A DNA stretch of 64,000 nt, from contig NZ_JACHXD010000005.1 of the NCBI RefSeq assembly GCF_014191875.1, forward strand, positions 275,579 through 339,578, written 5' to 3'. The translations under genes were made by a program, and so were the position numbers. The notes beneath the pieces are model-generated. The model was not told where the DNA came from. It worked only from the letters and a program-made list of their open reading frames with translations, and searched no databases. Shown here piece after piece: positions 29,114 to 39,861 of the stretch (position 1 is its first letter; the number at the start of each line of letters is the position of its first letter). This DNA comes from Pseudoduganella violacea. Its GTDB lineage: Bacteria > Pseudomonadota > Gammaproteobacteria > Burkholderiales > Burkholderiaceae_D.

Positions 29114-31498
29114 ATGCCAACTATTAACGAGATTCTCAAGACCATGGACTACGGCCCAGCACCCGAAGGCACGAAAGAAGCGCAAGCCTGGCTGGAACAG
29201 CGTTCCCGCACATTCGGCCTGTTCATCGACAATACCTGGAGCGAGCCGGGCGAACTGTTCGCCTCCACCAACCCGGCCGACGGCAAGCAGCTGGCCGAGC
29301 TGACCCAAGCCACCACCGACGACGTGGAACGCGCCGTGCAGGCCGCGCGCCGCGCCCAGCCGGGCTGGCAAGGCCTGGGCGGCCATGGCCGCGCGCGCAT
29401 CCTGTACGCCATCGCGCGCCTGATGCAAAAGCATGCGCGCCTGTTCGCCGTGCTGGAAACCCTGGACAACGGCAAGACCATCCGCGAAACCCGCGACGCC
29501 GACCTGCCGCTGGTGGCGCGCCACTTCTACTACCACGCCGGCTGGGCGCAATTGCAGGATGAGGAATTCGCCGGCCACCGTCCGGTGGGCGTCGTCGGCC
29601 AGATCGTGCCATGGAACTTCCCGCTGCTGATGCTGGCGTGGAAGATCGCCCCCGCACTGGCCGCCGGCAACACCGTGGTCTTCAAACCGGCCGAATTCAC
29701 CTCGCTGACCGCCATGCTGTTCGCCGAAATCTGCGTGCAGGCTGGCGTGCCGGCCGGCGTGGTCAACATCGTCACCGGCGACGGCCGCGTGGGCGAAGCC
29801 ATCGTCAAGCATGAAGGCATCGACAAGCTGGCCTTCACCGGCTCCACCGAAGTGGGCCGCCTGATCCGCGAAGCCACCGCCGGCAGCGGCAAGAAACTGT
29901 CGCTGGAACTGGGCGGCAAATCGCCCTTCATCGTGTTCGAAGACGCCGACCTGGACGCCGCCGTCGAAGGTCTGGTCGATTCGATCTGGTTCAACCAGGG
30001 CCAGGTCTGCTGCGCCGGTTCGCGCCTGCTGGTGCAGGAATCGGTGGAACAGCGCTTCCTGGCCAAGCTGCGCGCCCGCATGGACAATCTGCGCCTGGGC
30101 TCGCCGCTGGATAAATCGATGGACATCGGCGCCCTGGTCGATCCGGTACAGCGCCAGCGCATCGCCGGCCTGGTGGACTCGGCCCGCGCCGAAGGCTGCA
30201 CCGTGTACCAGCCGGCCGGCTGCGAAATCCCGGCCGACGGTTCCTGGTTCCCGCCGACCCTGATCACCGGCGCCTCGACCGCCGCCGCCGTGTCGCAAGC
30301 CGAAATCTTTGGCCCGGTGCTGGTGGCGATGAGCTTCCGCACCCCGGCCGAAGCGGTGCAACTGGCGAACAACACCGTGTACGGCCTGGCTTCCTGCGTG
30401 TGGACCGAGAACATCTCGCTGGCGCTGGACGTGGCGCCGCAGATCAAGGCCGGCGTGGTGTGGATCAATACCGCCAACCAGTTCGACGCCGCTTGCGGCT
30501 TCGGCGGCTACCGCGAATCCGGCTATGGCCGCGAGGGCGGCCGCGAAGGCATGTACGAATACCTGGTGCCGGTGTCGGAAGACGCGCGCCCCGCCGCGCC
30601 GGTGGTGGAGAAGTCCAAGGCCAAAGCCGCTCCTGCCGCTTCCGCCGATCCATTCGCCATCGACCGCACCGCCAAGCTGTACATCGGCGGCAAGCAGGCC
30701 CGCCCTGACGGCGCCTACAGCCGCGCCGTGCATGGCGCCGACGGCAAGTTCATCGCCGAAGTGGGCGAGGGCAACCGCAAGGACATCCGCAACGCCGTGG
30801 AAGCCGCGCACAAAGCCGCCGGCTGGACCAAGGCCACCGCGCATAACCGCGCCCAGGTGCTGTACTACATCGCCGAAAACCTGGCCGCGCGCGGCGAGGA
30901 ATTCGCGGCCCGCATCGGCGCCATGACCGGCGCCAAGAATCCCGAGAAGGAAGTGCAGGCTTCGATCGAGCGCCTGTTCTACTGGGCCGCTTGGGCCGAT
31001 AAATATGACGGTCTGGCGCATCAGCCGCCTATGCATGGCATCACCGTGGCTCTGAACGAAGCCATTGGCGTGATCGGCGTGGTCTGCCCGAACGAGAATC
31101 CGCTGCTCGGCCTGATCTCCCTGGTCGCTCCCGCCATCGCCGTGGGCAACCGCGTGGTGGTCGTGCCGTCGGAAGCGCATCCGCTGTCGGCCACCGATCT
31201 GTACCAGGTGTTCGATACGTCGGACCTGCCGGGCGGCGTGGTGAACATCGTCACCGGCAGCGCCGACGAGCTGGCGCGCACCCTGGCTACGCACGCCGAT
31301 ATCGACGCGGTATGGCGCCACGACGGTTCGGCCGAAGGCTGCGCCGAAGTGGAACGCCTGTCGGCCGCTTCGCTGAAGCGCACCTGGACCGGCGGCGCCA
31401 AAGGCCGCGACTGGTACAGCACCGCGCAAGCGGGTGGCCGTGCCGTGCTGGCGCATGCGTCGCAAGTGAAAAATATCTGGATTCCATACGGCGTATAA
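29114..31498 (+). CDS. Double-domain aldehyde dehydrogenase (ALDH16-like)
   Basis: This 794-residue protein contains two aldehyde dehydrogenase domains. The first (about 40-495) is complete: VVPWNFPLLM, GSTEVGRLI, LELGGKSPF and GQVCCAGSR with the catalytic Cys at residue 299. The second (about 510-790) is shorter. It retains ALNEAIGVIGVVCPNENP but has no catalytic Cys motif and ends after SLKRTWTGGAKGRDW. This is the ALDH16 layout, in which an inactive second domain helps dimerisation. Position between deoC and deoA suggests acetaldehyde oxidation to acetate. The substrate is inferred. Confidence 0.88.
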   Translation: MPTINEILKTMDYGPAPEGTKEAQAWLEQRSRTFGLFIDNTWSEPGELFASTNPADGKQLAELTQATTDDVERAVQAARRAQPGWQGLGGHGRARILYAIARLMQKHARLFAVLETLDNGKTIRETRDADLPLVARHFYYHAGWAQLQDEEFAGHRPVGVVGQIVPWNFPLLMLAWKIAPALAAGNTVVFKPAEFTSLTAMLFAEICVQAGVPAGVVNIVTGDGRVGEAIVKHEGIDKLAFTGSTEVGRLIREATAGSGKKLSLELGGKSPFIVFEDADLDAAVEGLVDSIWFNQGQVCCAGSRLLVQESVEQRFLAKLRARMDNLRLGSPLDKSMDIGALVDPVQRQRIAGLVDSARAEGCTVYQPAGCEIPADGSWFPPTLITGASTAAAVSQAEIFGPVLVAMSFRTPAEAVQLANNTVYGLASCVWTENISLALDVAPQIKAGVVWINTANQFDAACGFGGYRESGYGREGGREGMYEYLVPVSEDARPAAPVVEKSKAKAAPAASADPFAIDRTAKLYIGGKQARPDGAYSRAVHGADGKFIAEVGEGNRKDIRNAVEAAHKAAGWTKATAHNRAQVLYYIAENLAARGEEFAARIGAMTGAKNPEKEVQASIERLFYWAAWADKYDGLAHQPPMHGITVALNEAIGVIGVVCPNENPLLGLISLVAPAIAVGNRVVVVPSEAHPLSATDLYQVFDTSDLPGGVVNIVTGSADELARTLATHADIDAVWRHDGSAEGCAEVERLSAASLKRTWTGGAKGRDWYSTAQAGGRAVLAHASQVKNIWIPYGV

Positions 31499-31524
31499 GT
31501 CTTAAGCAAATACGCTGATCCAAG

Positions 31525-31556
31525 GGGCCGCAGTCCGGGAAACCGGGCTGCGGCCC
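31525..31556 (+). other. Strong intercistronic hairpin before deoA
   Basis: A 14-bp stem (31525-31538 with 31543-31556, one T-G pair) is closed by a GAAA tetraloop. No T tract follows. It is likely an mRNA stabiliser or processing site between the ALDH and deoA genes. Confidence 0.6.
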
Positions 31557-31584
31557 AAGTACCTTTCAACACAAGAGAGTAAAT

Positions 31585-32907
31585 ATGTTTCTGACCCAGG
31601 AAATTATCCGCAAGAAGCGCGATGGCGGCGTAATGAGCGCTGAAGAGATTCAATTTTTCGTGCGCGGCATTACCGACGGCAGCGTCAGCGAAGGGCAGAT
31701 CGCCGCGCTGGCGATGGCGGTCTTCTTCAACGATATGAGCATGGATGAACGCGTGGCTTTCACCCTGGCCATGCGCGACTCCGGCGAAGTGCTGGACTGG
31801 AAATCGCTGAACCTGCCAGGTCCCGTGATGGACAAGCACTCCACCGGCGGCGTGGGCGACGTGGTGTCCCTGATGCTTGGCCCGATGATCGCGGCTTGCG
31901 GCGGCTTCGTGCCGATGATCTCCGGCCGTGGCCTGGGCCACACCGGCGGCACCCTGGATAAATTCGATTCCATCCCCGGCTATTGCACGGTGCCGGACAA
32001 CACCCTGTTCCGCAAAGTGGTGCAGGACGTGGGCGTGGCCATCATCGGCCAGACCGCATCGCTGGCGCCGTCCGACAAGCGCTTCTACTCGATCCGCGAC
32101 GTTACCGCGACCGTGGAATCGGTGGCCATGATCACCGGCTCCATCCTGTCGAAGAAGCTGGCGGCGGGCCTGGACGTGCTGGCCATGGACGTGAAAGCGG
32201 GCAGCGGCGCCTTCATGCCGAGCTATGAAAAATCGGTGGAACTGGCGGAGAGCATCGTCAAGGTCGGCAATGGCGCCGGCACCCTGACCTCGGCCCTGCT
32301 GACCGATATGAACGAATCGCTGTCGCCATGGGCCGGCAACGCCGTTGAAGTGCGCGGCGCGATCGACTACCTGACCGGCAAATTCCGCCCGGCCCGCCTG
32401 CACGAAGTCACCATGGCCCTGTGCGCCGAGATGCTGGTGATGGGCAAGCTGGCCGCCAATGAAGCCGACGCGCGCGCCAAGCTGCAGGCGGCTCTCGATT
32501 CCGGTGCCGCCGCCGAGCGTTTCGCGCGCATGGTGACGGCCCTGGGCGGCCCGGCCGACCTGCTGGAAAACATGGACAAGCACCTGGAAAAAGCGCCGAT
32601 CATCCTGCCGGTGCCCGCGCCGCGCGCCGGCTTCGCCGCCAAGACCGACTGCCGTGGCCTGGGCCTGGCCGTGGTTGCGCTGGGCGGCGGCCGCCGCCGT
32701 CCGAGCGACGCCATCGACTTTGCCGTCGGCCTGACCGACCTGGTGGAACTGGGCCAGCCGCTGCAAGCCGGCCAGCCCATGGCCACCGTGCACGCCCGCA
32801 CTCAAGCCGCCGCCGAACAGGCAGTGCGCGAAGTGCAGGCAGCGTACGAGATCGCCGACGCCGCGCCGGCCGTCAACCCTATCGTCTACCGCACCATCCG
32901 TCCTTGA
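31585..32907 (+). CDS. deoA: Thymidine phosphorylase
   Basis: This 440-residue enzyme, the same length as E. coli DeoA, phosphorolyses thymidine and deoxyuridine. Motifs are the N-terminal [15 protein letters not shown], the phosphate and substrate loop [28 protein letters not shown] and [12 protein letters not shown]. Products enter deoB (sugar) and the pyrimidine catabolic genes (base). An AAGAGAG-type site precedes the start. The stop lies 8 bases before the cdd start, so the two are coupled. Confidence 0.96.
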   Translation: MFLTQEIIRKKRDGGVMSAEEIQFFVRGITDGSVSEGQIAALAMAVFFNDMSMDERVAFTLAMRDSGEVLDWKSLNLPGPVMDKHSTGGVGDVVSLMLGPMIAACGGFVPMISGRGLGHTGGTLDKFDSIPGYCTVPDNTLFRKVVQDVGVAIIGQTASLAPSDKRFYSIRDVTATVESVAMITGSILSKKLAAGLDVLAMDVKAGSGAFMPSYEKSVELAESIVKVGNGAGTLTSALLTDMNESLSPWAGNAVEVRGAIDYLTGKFRPARLHEVTMALCAEMLVMGKLAANEADARAKLQAALDSGAAAERFARMVTALGGPADLLENMDKHLEKAPIILPVPAPRAGFAAKTDCRGLGLAVVALGGGRRRPSDAIDFAVGLTDLVELGQPLQAGQPMATVHARTQAAAEQAVREVQAAYEIADAAPAVNPIVYRTIRP

Positions 32908-32915
32908 GGCAAAAC

Positions 32916-34534
<1,619 letters not shown>

Positions 34535-34537
34535 CCC

Positions 34538-34966
34538 TTACTGCTTCCAGGGATCGTAGGTTCCGATACTCCACACATGGCCTTCGGGGTCGCGCAGGGT
34601 GAAGCCGCGGCCGCCGTAGTCCTCGTCCTTTAATTCCATCAGAATCGGCGCACCCGCCCTCAGGGCGCGTTCATAGACTTCGTCGGCATTGTTGACCACC
34701 AGGTAAGCGCTCTGGGTGACCGCCATGCCGATCTCGCCGGGCTGTTTCATCAGCCTGCCGTATTCGGTGTCGAAAATGGAACCGAGCATCACCATGCCAT
34801 TGCCGTAGGAAAGCTGGGCATGGGCGATGGAGCCATCTTCGTTCGGCACGACCAGCGCGGCTTCAAAACCCAAGGTGCTGCATAGCCAGTCGATGGCGCC
34901 GGGCGCGTCGCGGTAGCGCATGCAGGGCAAGATGGTGGCGCGCGTTTCTTTCGGAATGTTCGACAT
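34538..34966 (-). CDS. VOC/glyoxalase-superfamily protein
   Basis: This 142-residue protein has the two-beta-alpha-beta-beta-beta VOC fold: an N-terminal LPCMRYRDAPGAIDWLCSTLGFEA and a C-terminal FTLRDPEGHVWSIGTYDPW with the usual late acidic or His ligand region. Such proteins include bleomycin-resistance and glyoxalase-like enzymes. GGGAGAG precedes the selected start; the frame upstream to 35083 has no such site. It converges with the deaminase gene with a 3-base gap. Substrate unknown. Confidence 0.82.
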   Translation of the reverse strand: MSNIPKETRATILPCMRYRDAPGAIDWLCSTLGFEAALVVPNEDGSIAHAQLSYGNGMVMLGSIFDTEYGRLMKQPGEIGMAVTQSAYLVVNNADEVYERALRAGAPILMELKDEDYGGRGFTLRDPEGHVWSIGTYDPWKQ

Positions 34967-35087
34967 GCTTCTCTCCCAGATCAATGTGGTTGGCGGCGGC
35001 ATTGCGGGGGTATGGCGGGCGGGGTTCAGGCAATATAGCCCAGTGGGGAGGAGGGGGCAAGCGGCGCGCACGCAACGCGGCAAAGCG

Positions 35088-35852
35088 CTACATTTGCTGG
35101 AATAAATGGGTGTTGCCGCGGCTGACTTCGAGTTCCTCCGGGAAGTTCTTCACGCGCACCATCTGCCGCCCGCGCAAGTCGCGGGTGACTTCGCTGATGG
35201 CGTCCACGCGCACCAGGGTTGAGCGGTGGATGCGCCAGAATTCATCGGGATCGAGTTCCTCTTCCAGTTCTTTCAGCGTCTTGCGGATCAGGACTTCGCC
35301 CTGCGCCGTCTGCACCCGTGTGTACTTTTCGTCGGCGCGGAAGAACAGGATTTCGCGCGTGCTGATCATGCGCAGGCTGTTGCCGACCTGGGCCTGGATC
35401 CAGTGCAGGTAGTCGGCCGCCTTGGCGGGCTGATTTTTCTGCAGCAGCTGGCTGAGCTGGCGTTCGATATCATTCGGCTGCTGTCCCAGCCTAGCCTGCA
35501 GGCGCGCGCAGGTGGTTTTCAGGCGCTCGCCGCCGGCCGGTTTCAGCAGGTAGTCGAGCGCGCCCTGTTCGAAGGCTTCGATCGCGTACTGGTCGTAAGC
35601 GGTGATGAAGACGATATGGCAGCGGTTGAACAGCATGCGCGCCGCTTCGATGCCGGACAGGCCGGGCATGCGGATATCGAGGAAGACGATGTCGGGCTGG
35701 TGCTGGCCGGCCAGCGCAATGGCTTCGATGCCGTTGCCTGCCTCGGCCACGATCTCCAGCTCGGGCCAGGCTTCGCGCAGGCGGCTGCGCAGCAGGTCGC
35801 GCATGGGTTCTTCATCGTCGGCAATCAGGGCGGTGGCGCGGGGATGGCTCAT
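35088..35852 (-). CDS. LytTR-type response regulator
   Basis: This 254-residue regulator has a receiver (about 6-125; IADDEEPMRDLL, phosphoacceptor in IVFLDIRMPG, FITAYDQYA, LLKPAGGERL) and a LytTR DNA-binding domain (about 150-250; ISTREILFFRADEKYTRV, IHRSTLVRVDAI). It is intact at the Asp, in contrast with the regulator at 11254. It overlaps the upstream kinase gene by 4 bases. Family members control cell-envelope, alginate or biofilm traits; targets here are unknown. Confidence 0.93.
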   Translation of the reverse strand: MSHPRATALIADDEEPMRDLLRSRLREAWPELEIVAEAGNGIEAIALAGQHQPDIVFLDIRMPGLSGIEAARMLFNRCHIVFITAYDQYAIEAFEQGALDYLLKPAGGERLKTTCARLQARLGQQPNDIERQLSQLLQKNQPAKAADYLHWIQAQVGNSLRMISTREILFFRADEKYTRVQTAQGEVLIRKTLKELEEELDPDEFWRIHRSTLVRVDAISEVTRDLRGRQMVRVKNFPEELEVSRGNTHLFQQM

Positions 35853-36754
35853 GGTTTGGACTCGGCAAAAATATCGGGGGCGAAGGGCACGCGGATCGAG
35901 GCGCGGCAGCCGCCTTCGAGCGGGGTTTCGATCACCAGCTCGGCGCGGTTACCGTACACCAGGCGCAGGCGTTCGCGCACATTGGTCAGGCCCACGCCGT
36001 CGGCCGCATGCAGATTGAAGCCGACGCCGTCATCCTGCACGTCGACTTGCAGCATATTGCCGTTGACGCTGGCGCGGATATCGATGCGGCCGCCTTCGAT
36101 CTTCGGCTCCAGTCCATGCTTGATCGAATTCTCGATCAGGATCTGCAGCATCATGGGCGGGAAGGTGGCGCTTTCCAGCTCAGGCGGCACGTCGATGGAC
36201 ACGGCCAGCCGCGCCTTCATGCGCGCCTGCATGATGGCCAAATAGGAACGCGACAGCACGATCTGCTTTTGCAGCGTGCCGTTGCCGCGCGCCTTCATCT
36301 GCGGCAAGGTGGAACGCAGGTATTCGATCAGGTGGGTGTGGATTTTGGCGGCCTGTGGCGGGTCGGTCTCGATCAGCTGGCCGATCAGGGCCAGGGTATT
36401 GAACAGGAAATGCGGTTCGACCTGGGCTTGCAGGGCGGCCATCTGGGCTTCGACCAGGCGCCGCTCCATGCTTTCCGTACCGGCCTGGGCCGAAGCGGCG
36501 CGCGCCTCGATTTCCGCCTTGCGCTTGCCGCCCGCCAGCACCTTCAAGCCGCAGGAAATCAGCACGAAGGCGGCCGCCTGTTCCGGATGCAGCACCGGTG
36601 TGCACGCCAGCAGAAAAGCCAGCACCCAGGTCACGACCAGCTGGCGCAGGGGAACCTGGGCCAGCCAGTCGAAGAAATCCCACCACAGGGTGCTGGCGGT
36701 TTCTCCCACTTCCCGGACGAAGCTGAGTGCTCCTTTGGCGCGCTGCAAAGCCAT
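35849..36754 (-). CDS. LytS/AlgZ-type sensor histidine kinase
   Basis: This 301-residue membrane kinase has two N-terminal hydrophobic segments (about 33-75), a short helical linker, and the His_kinase motif with AQVEPHFLFNTLALI (phospho-His, about 114). The catalytic domain carries ILIENSIKHGLEP (N box) and DDGVGFNLHAADGVGLTNVRERL (G boxes). It lacks a large periplasmic sensor and likely senses membrane state. It is paired with the LytTR regulator by a 4-base overlap, and preceded by a small membrane protein gene. Confidence 0.92.
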   Translation of the reverse strand: MALQRAKGALSFVREVGETASTLWWDFFDWLAQVPLRQLVVTWVLAFLLACTPVLHPEQAAAFVLISCGLKVLAGGKRKAEIEARAASAQAGTESMERRLVEAQMAALQAQVEPHFLFNTLALIGQLIETDPPQAAKIHTHLIEYLRSTLPQMKARGNGTLQKQIVLSRSYLAIMQARMKARLAVSIDVPPELESATFPPMMLQILIENSIKHGLEPKIEGGRIDIRASVNGNMLQVDVQDDGVGFNLHAADGVGLTNVRERLRLVYGNRAELVIETPLEGGCRASIRVPFAPDIFAESKP

Positions 36755-36756
36755 GT

Positions 36757-37035
36757 TTAGTTGCTCCCCTCATGCGGCTGCTGCTGGGGCTGACGCGGGA
36801 AGTGGCGCGTCGGCGGCGGATTTTTTCCGACCAGCAGCTTGAGCAGCAGGAAGCAGGCGAACAGCATCAGGGCCAGCGGCAGGATGGTGATCAGCAGAGC
36901 CATCACGATGCACATGCCCAGCAGGCTAGGCCAGGACATGCGCGCCAGCGCGCGCTGGCAGTGGCGGGCGAAGCCACTGAAGGCATCGCCGATTTCGCGC
37001 ATGGATTCGCCGAAGGTCTTGTTAATCGTTTTCAT
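36757..37035 (-). CDS. Small membrane protein upstream of the LytS/LytTR pair
   Basis: This 92-residue protein has an amphipathic N terminus (about 1-30) and one or two hydrophobic helices (about 33-70, WPSLLGMCIVMALLITILPLA then MLFACFLLL). The tail is Pro/Gln-rich and polar. It ends 2 bases before the kinase start and so is probably cotranscribed, perhaps modulating the kinase. The ATG with GGAG was chosen over an in-frame GTG at 37047. I know no family. Confidence 0.7.
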   Translation of the reverse strand: MKTINKTFGESMREIGDAFSGFARHCQRALARMSWPSLLGMCIVMALLITILPLALMLFACFLLLKLLVGKNPPPTRHFPRQPQQQPHEGSN

Positions 37036-37238
37036 AATGTGCTCCACAGAATGTTGATGGCGCTACTGTATCAAGCGCCATCCCGCGTCGGTATGGCTAT
37101 CCGATGAATGGCGGCTTTTTGAGGATGACTGGTTGCGGCGGGCGATGAGTGGGACGGGAAGTCCACTGGATTGTTGATTGTAATGCAATTATGATCGCCT
37201 ATAATTCCACGCATAGCCTCTTTTCGACAAAATTTGCA

Positions 37239-37604
37239 ATGACAGAAATTTTCTTCAACGGCAGCACCGTTTCGATCACATCTCTTGAACAACTGAAGGA
37301 AGCGTTAAGCGGCTTTGACGCCGTGCCGGAATTTGAATTGTGGATATCGATCGAGTCCGGCCCCATGCTGTGCATGCTGCGGAACGCGCGGCATGCGTGG
37401 CTGATGTATCAGAAGAATGAAGACGATTCGGTGCGTTCGGTTGGCAAGTACCAAGGCGACGAGGTGTGCAAATTCAGGCTGGCGAACGGGCAGGTGGATG
37501 AGTATCCATTATCCTGGTGCATAGAGGTTGAGCAGTGCTACCAGGCCATTACGTACTTTTATGTGAACCTTGGCGAGGCGCCCGCCTGGCTTGAGTGGGA
37601 GTGA
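37239..37604 (+). CDS. Imm1-like immunity protein (orphan)
   Basis: This 121-residue protein carries the C-terminal pattern CYQAITYFYVNLGEAPAWLEW, the region that ends Imm1-family immunity proteins (helix, then G-x-x-P-x-W). A central WLMYQKNEDDSVRSVG strand also fits. Imm1 members neutralise contact-dependent or polymorphic toxins. No toxin gene lies next to it in this window. Starts at 37149 or 37191 are possible, with no good ribosome site for any; 37239 gives the usual family length. Confidence 0.6.
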   Translation: MTEIFFNGSTVSITSLEQLKEALSGFDAVPEFELWISIESGPMLCMLRNARHAWLMYQKNEDDSVRSVGKYQGDEVCKFRLANGQVDEYPLSWCIEVEQCYQAITYFYVNLGEAPAWLEWE

Positions 37605-37696
37605 TTTTTTCTCGCATGCATGTCGAATTCAGGCATCGTCGCCCGTCGTGAGGTTGAAGCACCCCGTTGCCCATTCACCTTTAGCATGGAGATGCC

Positions 37697-38092
37697 ATGA
37701 AAAAAGAGATTATCTTCAACCTGGCGGTCAAGGATCTGGATAAATCCAAGGCCTTTTTTGCCGCGCTCGGCTTCAGCTTCAATCCGCAATTCAGCGGCGA
37801 GCACTCGGTATTCATGAACATCGTCGACGGCATCCATGCCATGCTGTTGACGGAAAGCTTCTTCAAGTCGCTGATCGACAAGCCCCTGGCGCAGGCGAAG
37901 GAGGCCAACGAGGTCATCATCTGCCTGAGTTGCGAGAGCCGGGAAGAGGTCGACAGCCTGATCGCCAAGGCCGTTGCCGCCGGCGGCCGCACGCCGCATC
38001 CGCCCGAGGACCACGGCTTCATGTATGACCAGGGTTTCGAGGATATCGATGGCCACCTTTGGAACCTGGTCTGGGTCGCGCCCCAGGCTTGA
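37697..38092 (+). CDS. VOC-family protein (lactoylglutathione lyase-like)
   Basis: This 131-residue VOC-fold protein has an N terminus IIFNLAVKDLDKSKAFFAALGF and a C terminus MYDQGFEDIDGHLWNLVWV, matching the glyoxalase-like group (PF00903 style). A GGAG site sits 5 bases before the start. It stands alone between the Imm1-like gene and the PEP-CTERM protein. Substrate and metal use cannot be read from sequence. Confidence 0.85.
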   Translation: MKKEIIFNLAVKDLDKSKAFFAALGFSFNPQFSGEHSVFMNIVDGIHAMLLTESFFKSLIDKPLAQAKEANEVIICLSCESREEVDSLIAKAVAAGGRTPHPPEDHGFMYDQGFEDIDGHLWNLVWVAPQA

Positions 38093-38312
38093 GCTGTGTG
38101 TGTGGCGGCCACGCGGGAAAAATCGACCGTTCAACGATGCGGGCGAACCTGTCGCGGACTTTTGTGATATCCTGAGAGTAACAATTGTTGCTTATGATAA
38201 TTGTTTTGCAAGAGGCCCGAGCCCACGCCCTCTTTCAACGGCGAATCCGTCGTTCCTTCCCGGCGTGGCTTGAATTGCAGTCACTTGTTAAAAAGATATC
38301 TGAAAGGCCTAT

Positions 38313-39242
38313 ATGTTGAAACCAGCAGCATTGTTCCTGTCCCTGGCCGCCGTGGGTTCCGCCCACGCTGGCGTTCTCGATCTCGGCATCAATAATGCCA
38401 ACCTGTTCAGCCTTGGCAGCTTCAGCGCCCAGGGTTCCGACGTCGAAGGCGCGGTCCTGGTGGCGGGCAGCATGACGGCGTCGAACTATTCGGTCAACGA
38501 CAAGAACAAGGACGCTTACGGCAGCTATTCGCTGGTAGTGGGCGGCTCGCTGAACTACACCTCCGGTTCGATCAAGCACGGCAACTACTACGTGGCCGGC
38601 GCCAGCGCCATGACCTCGGTGGGCCTGCAAAGCGCGACCAAGAGCAGCAGCAATCCGGTGGACTTCAATAAGCTGAGCAGCAGCGTGAAGAACACCTCGT
38701 CCTCGCTATCGAAAGTGGCGGCGACCGGCAGCAGCAATATCCAGTATGGCGGCATGACCCTGAAAGGCACCGGCAAATCAGTGGAAGTGTTCAACCTGAC
38801 CGGCAGCGACCTGTCGAGCGTGAACAACTTCAAATTCAGCAATCTGACCAAGGGTTCGACCCTGGTCTTCAACGTCAGCGGCAAGAACGCCATCGGTTTC
38901 AACCAGAACGGCGTGGGCCTGGATGGCTTCAAGGACTACAACGTGGTCTACAACTTCTACGAATCGCAGAAGCTGAATATCCAGAACGTGGGCGTGTACG
39001 GCAGCATCCTGGCGCCATTGGCGACCGTGACCGGTAATGGTGGCCAGATCAACGGCAATGTCATCGTCGGCAACTGGCTGTCGAATGTGCAGGTCAACGC
39101 CAACCACTACTTCAGCGCCGCCAATGTGACCGGCTACGGCATTGCGCCGGTGCCGGAAGCGCAGACCTACGCCATGCTGCTGGCCGGCCTGGGCGTGGTG
39201 GGTTTTATCGCGCGCCGCCGTCGTTCGCAACAGGCAGGCTGA
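38313..39242 (+). CDS. PEP-CTERM protein with choice-of-anchor A domain
   Basis: This 309-residue secreted protein has a signal peptide (about 1-19, AVGSAHA-G). The choice-of-anchor A domain occupies about 20-275, with repeated Ser/Asn-rich beta-strands such as LVAGSMTASNYSVNDKN and VVGGSLNYTSGS. The C-terminal sorting tail contains VPEAQTYAMLLAGLGVVGFIA followed by RRRR. Exosortase would recognise the VPEA-TM-Arg signal and retain or release the protein with exopolysaccharide. Its last bases overlap the converging TetR gene (38 bases). Ribosome site AAAGG is seen. Confidence 0.9.
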   Translation: MLKPAALFLSLAAVGSAHAGVLDLGINNANLFSLGSFSAQGSDVEGAVLVAGSMTASNYSVNDKNKDAYGSYSLVVGGSLNYTSGSIKHGNYYVAGASAMTSVGLQSATKSSSNPVDFNKLSSSVKNTSSSLSKVAATGSSNIQYGGMTLKGTGKSVEVFNLTGSDLSSVNNFKFSNLTKGSTLVFNVSGKNAIGFNQNGVGLDGFKDYNVVYNFYESQKLNIQNVGVYGSILAPLATVTGNGGQINGNVIVGNWLSNVQVNANHYFSAANVTGYGIAPVPEAQTYAMLLAGLGVVGFIARRRRSQQAG

Positions 39243-39861
39243 CCGCCGCCAGAACCATCTGCACGATGGTCTGTTCGGCATCCTCGTAATCCTTGCGGCT
39301 GAGCTGTTTGCGGTTCAGCACAAGGGCCATCTGGGCTGAAAAATCCGCATAGGATTGCGTCATTGCCCAGATGGCGAACAGCAGGTGGGTGGCGTTCACC
39401 GCGCCGATTCTGCCCTCCACACTCCATCTCTCGAAGACTTCGATATCGCGCCGCAGCAGCGGCACGACGCGTTCCTGGATCTGCTTGCCGTACATCTGGG
39501 CGCCGCCGATCACTTCCATCGCATACACGCGTGAAGCCCAGGGCTGCTCGCGCGAAAATTTCAGCTTGGCCTGGATGTAGGCGCGCAGCACGTCCTGCGG
39601 CTGCTGGTCGGGATCGGCCAGGCGCTCCATGCGTTCCAGCCAGTCGTCCAGCACATCGTCCAGCACGCGCTGGTAGAGCGCCTGCTTGGTGGGGAAGTAG
39701 TACATCAGGTTCTGCTTGGACAGGCCGGCGTTGTCGGCAATCGCCGCCACCGAGGCGCCTTCGTAGCCGCATTCGGCGAAGACGCGCACCGCTTCGGCGG
39801 CGATTTCCGCTTCCAGCCGGTCGCGGTTCTGCAGGCGGCGATTGGGTCTATCGGCGGCCAT
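39205..39861 (-). CDS. RutR-like TetR-family regulator
   Basis: This 218-residue protein has a TetR helix-turn-helix (about 15-62; VRVFAECGYEGASVAAIADNAGLSKQNLMYYF) and a C-terminal domain of YcdC/RutR type (about 95-205) with LLFAIWAMTQSYADFSAQ. RutR senses uracil or thymine and controls pyrimidine use. Adjacent reductive pyrimidine genes support the same role here, but the ligand is inferred. The start overlaps the MocR gene's end by 14 bases, so the two are one transcript. Confidence 0.88.
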   Translation of the reverse strand: MAADRPNRRLQNRDRLEAEIAAEAVRVFAECGYEGASVAAIADNAGLSKQNLMYYFPTKQALYQRVLDDVLDDWLERMERLADPDQQPQDVLRAYIQAKLKFSREQPWASRVYAMEVIGGAQMYGKQIQERVVPLLRRDIEVFERWSVEGRIGAVNATHLLFAIWAMTQSYADFSAQMALVLNRKQLSRKDYEDAEQTIVQMVLAAVSLPVANDGGAR

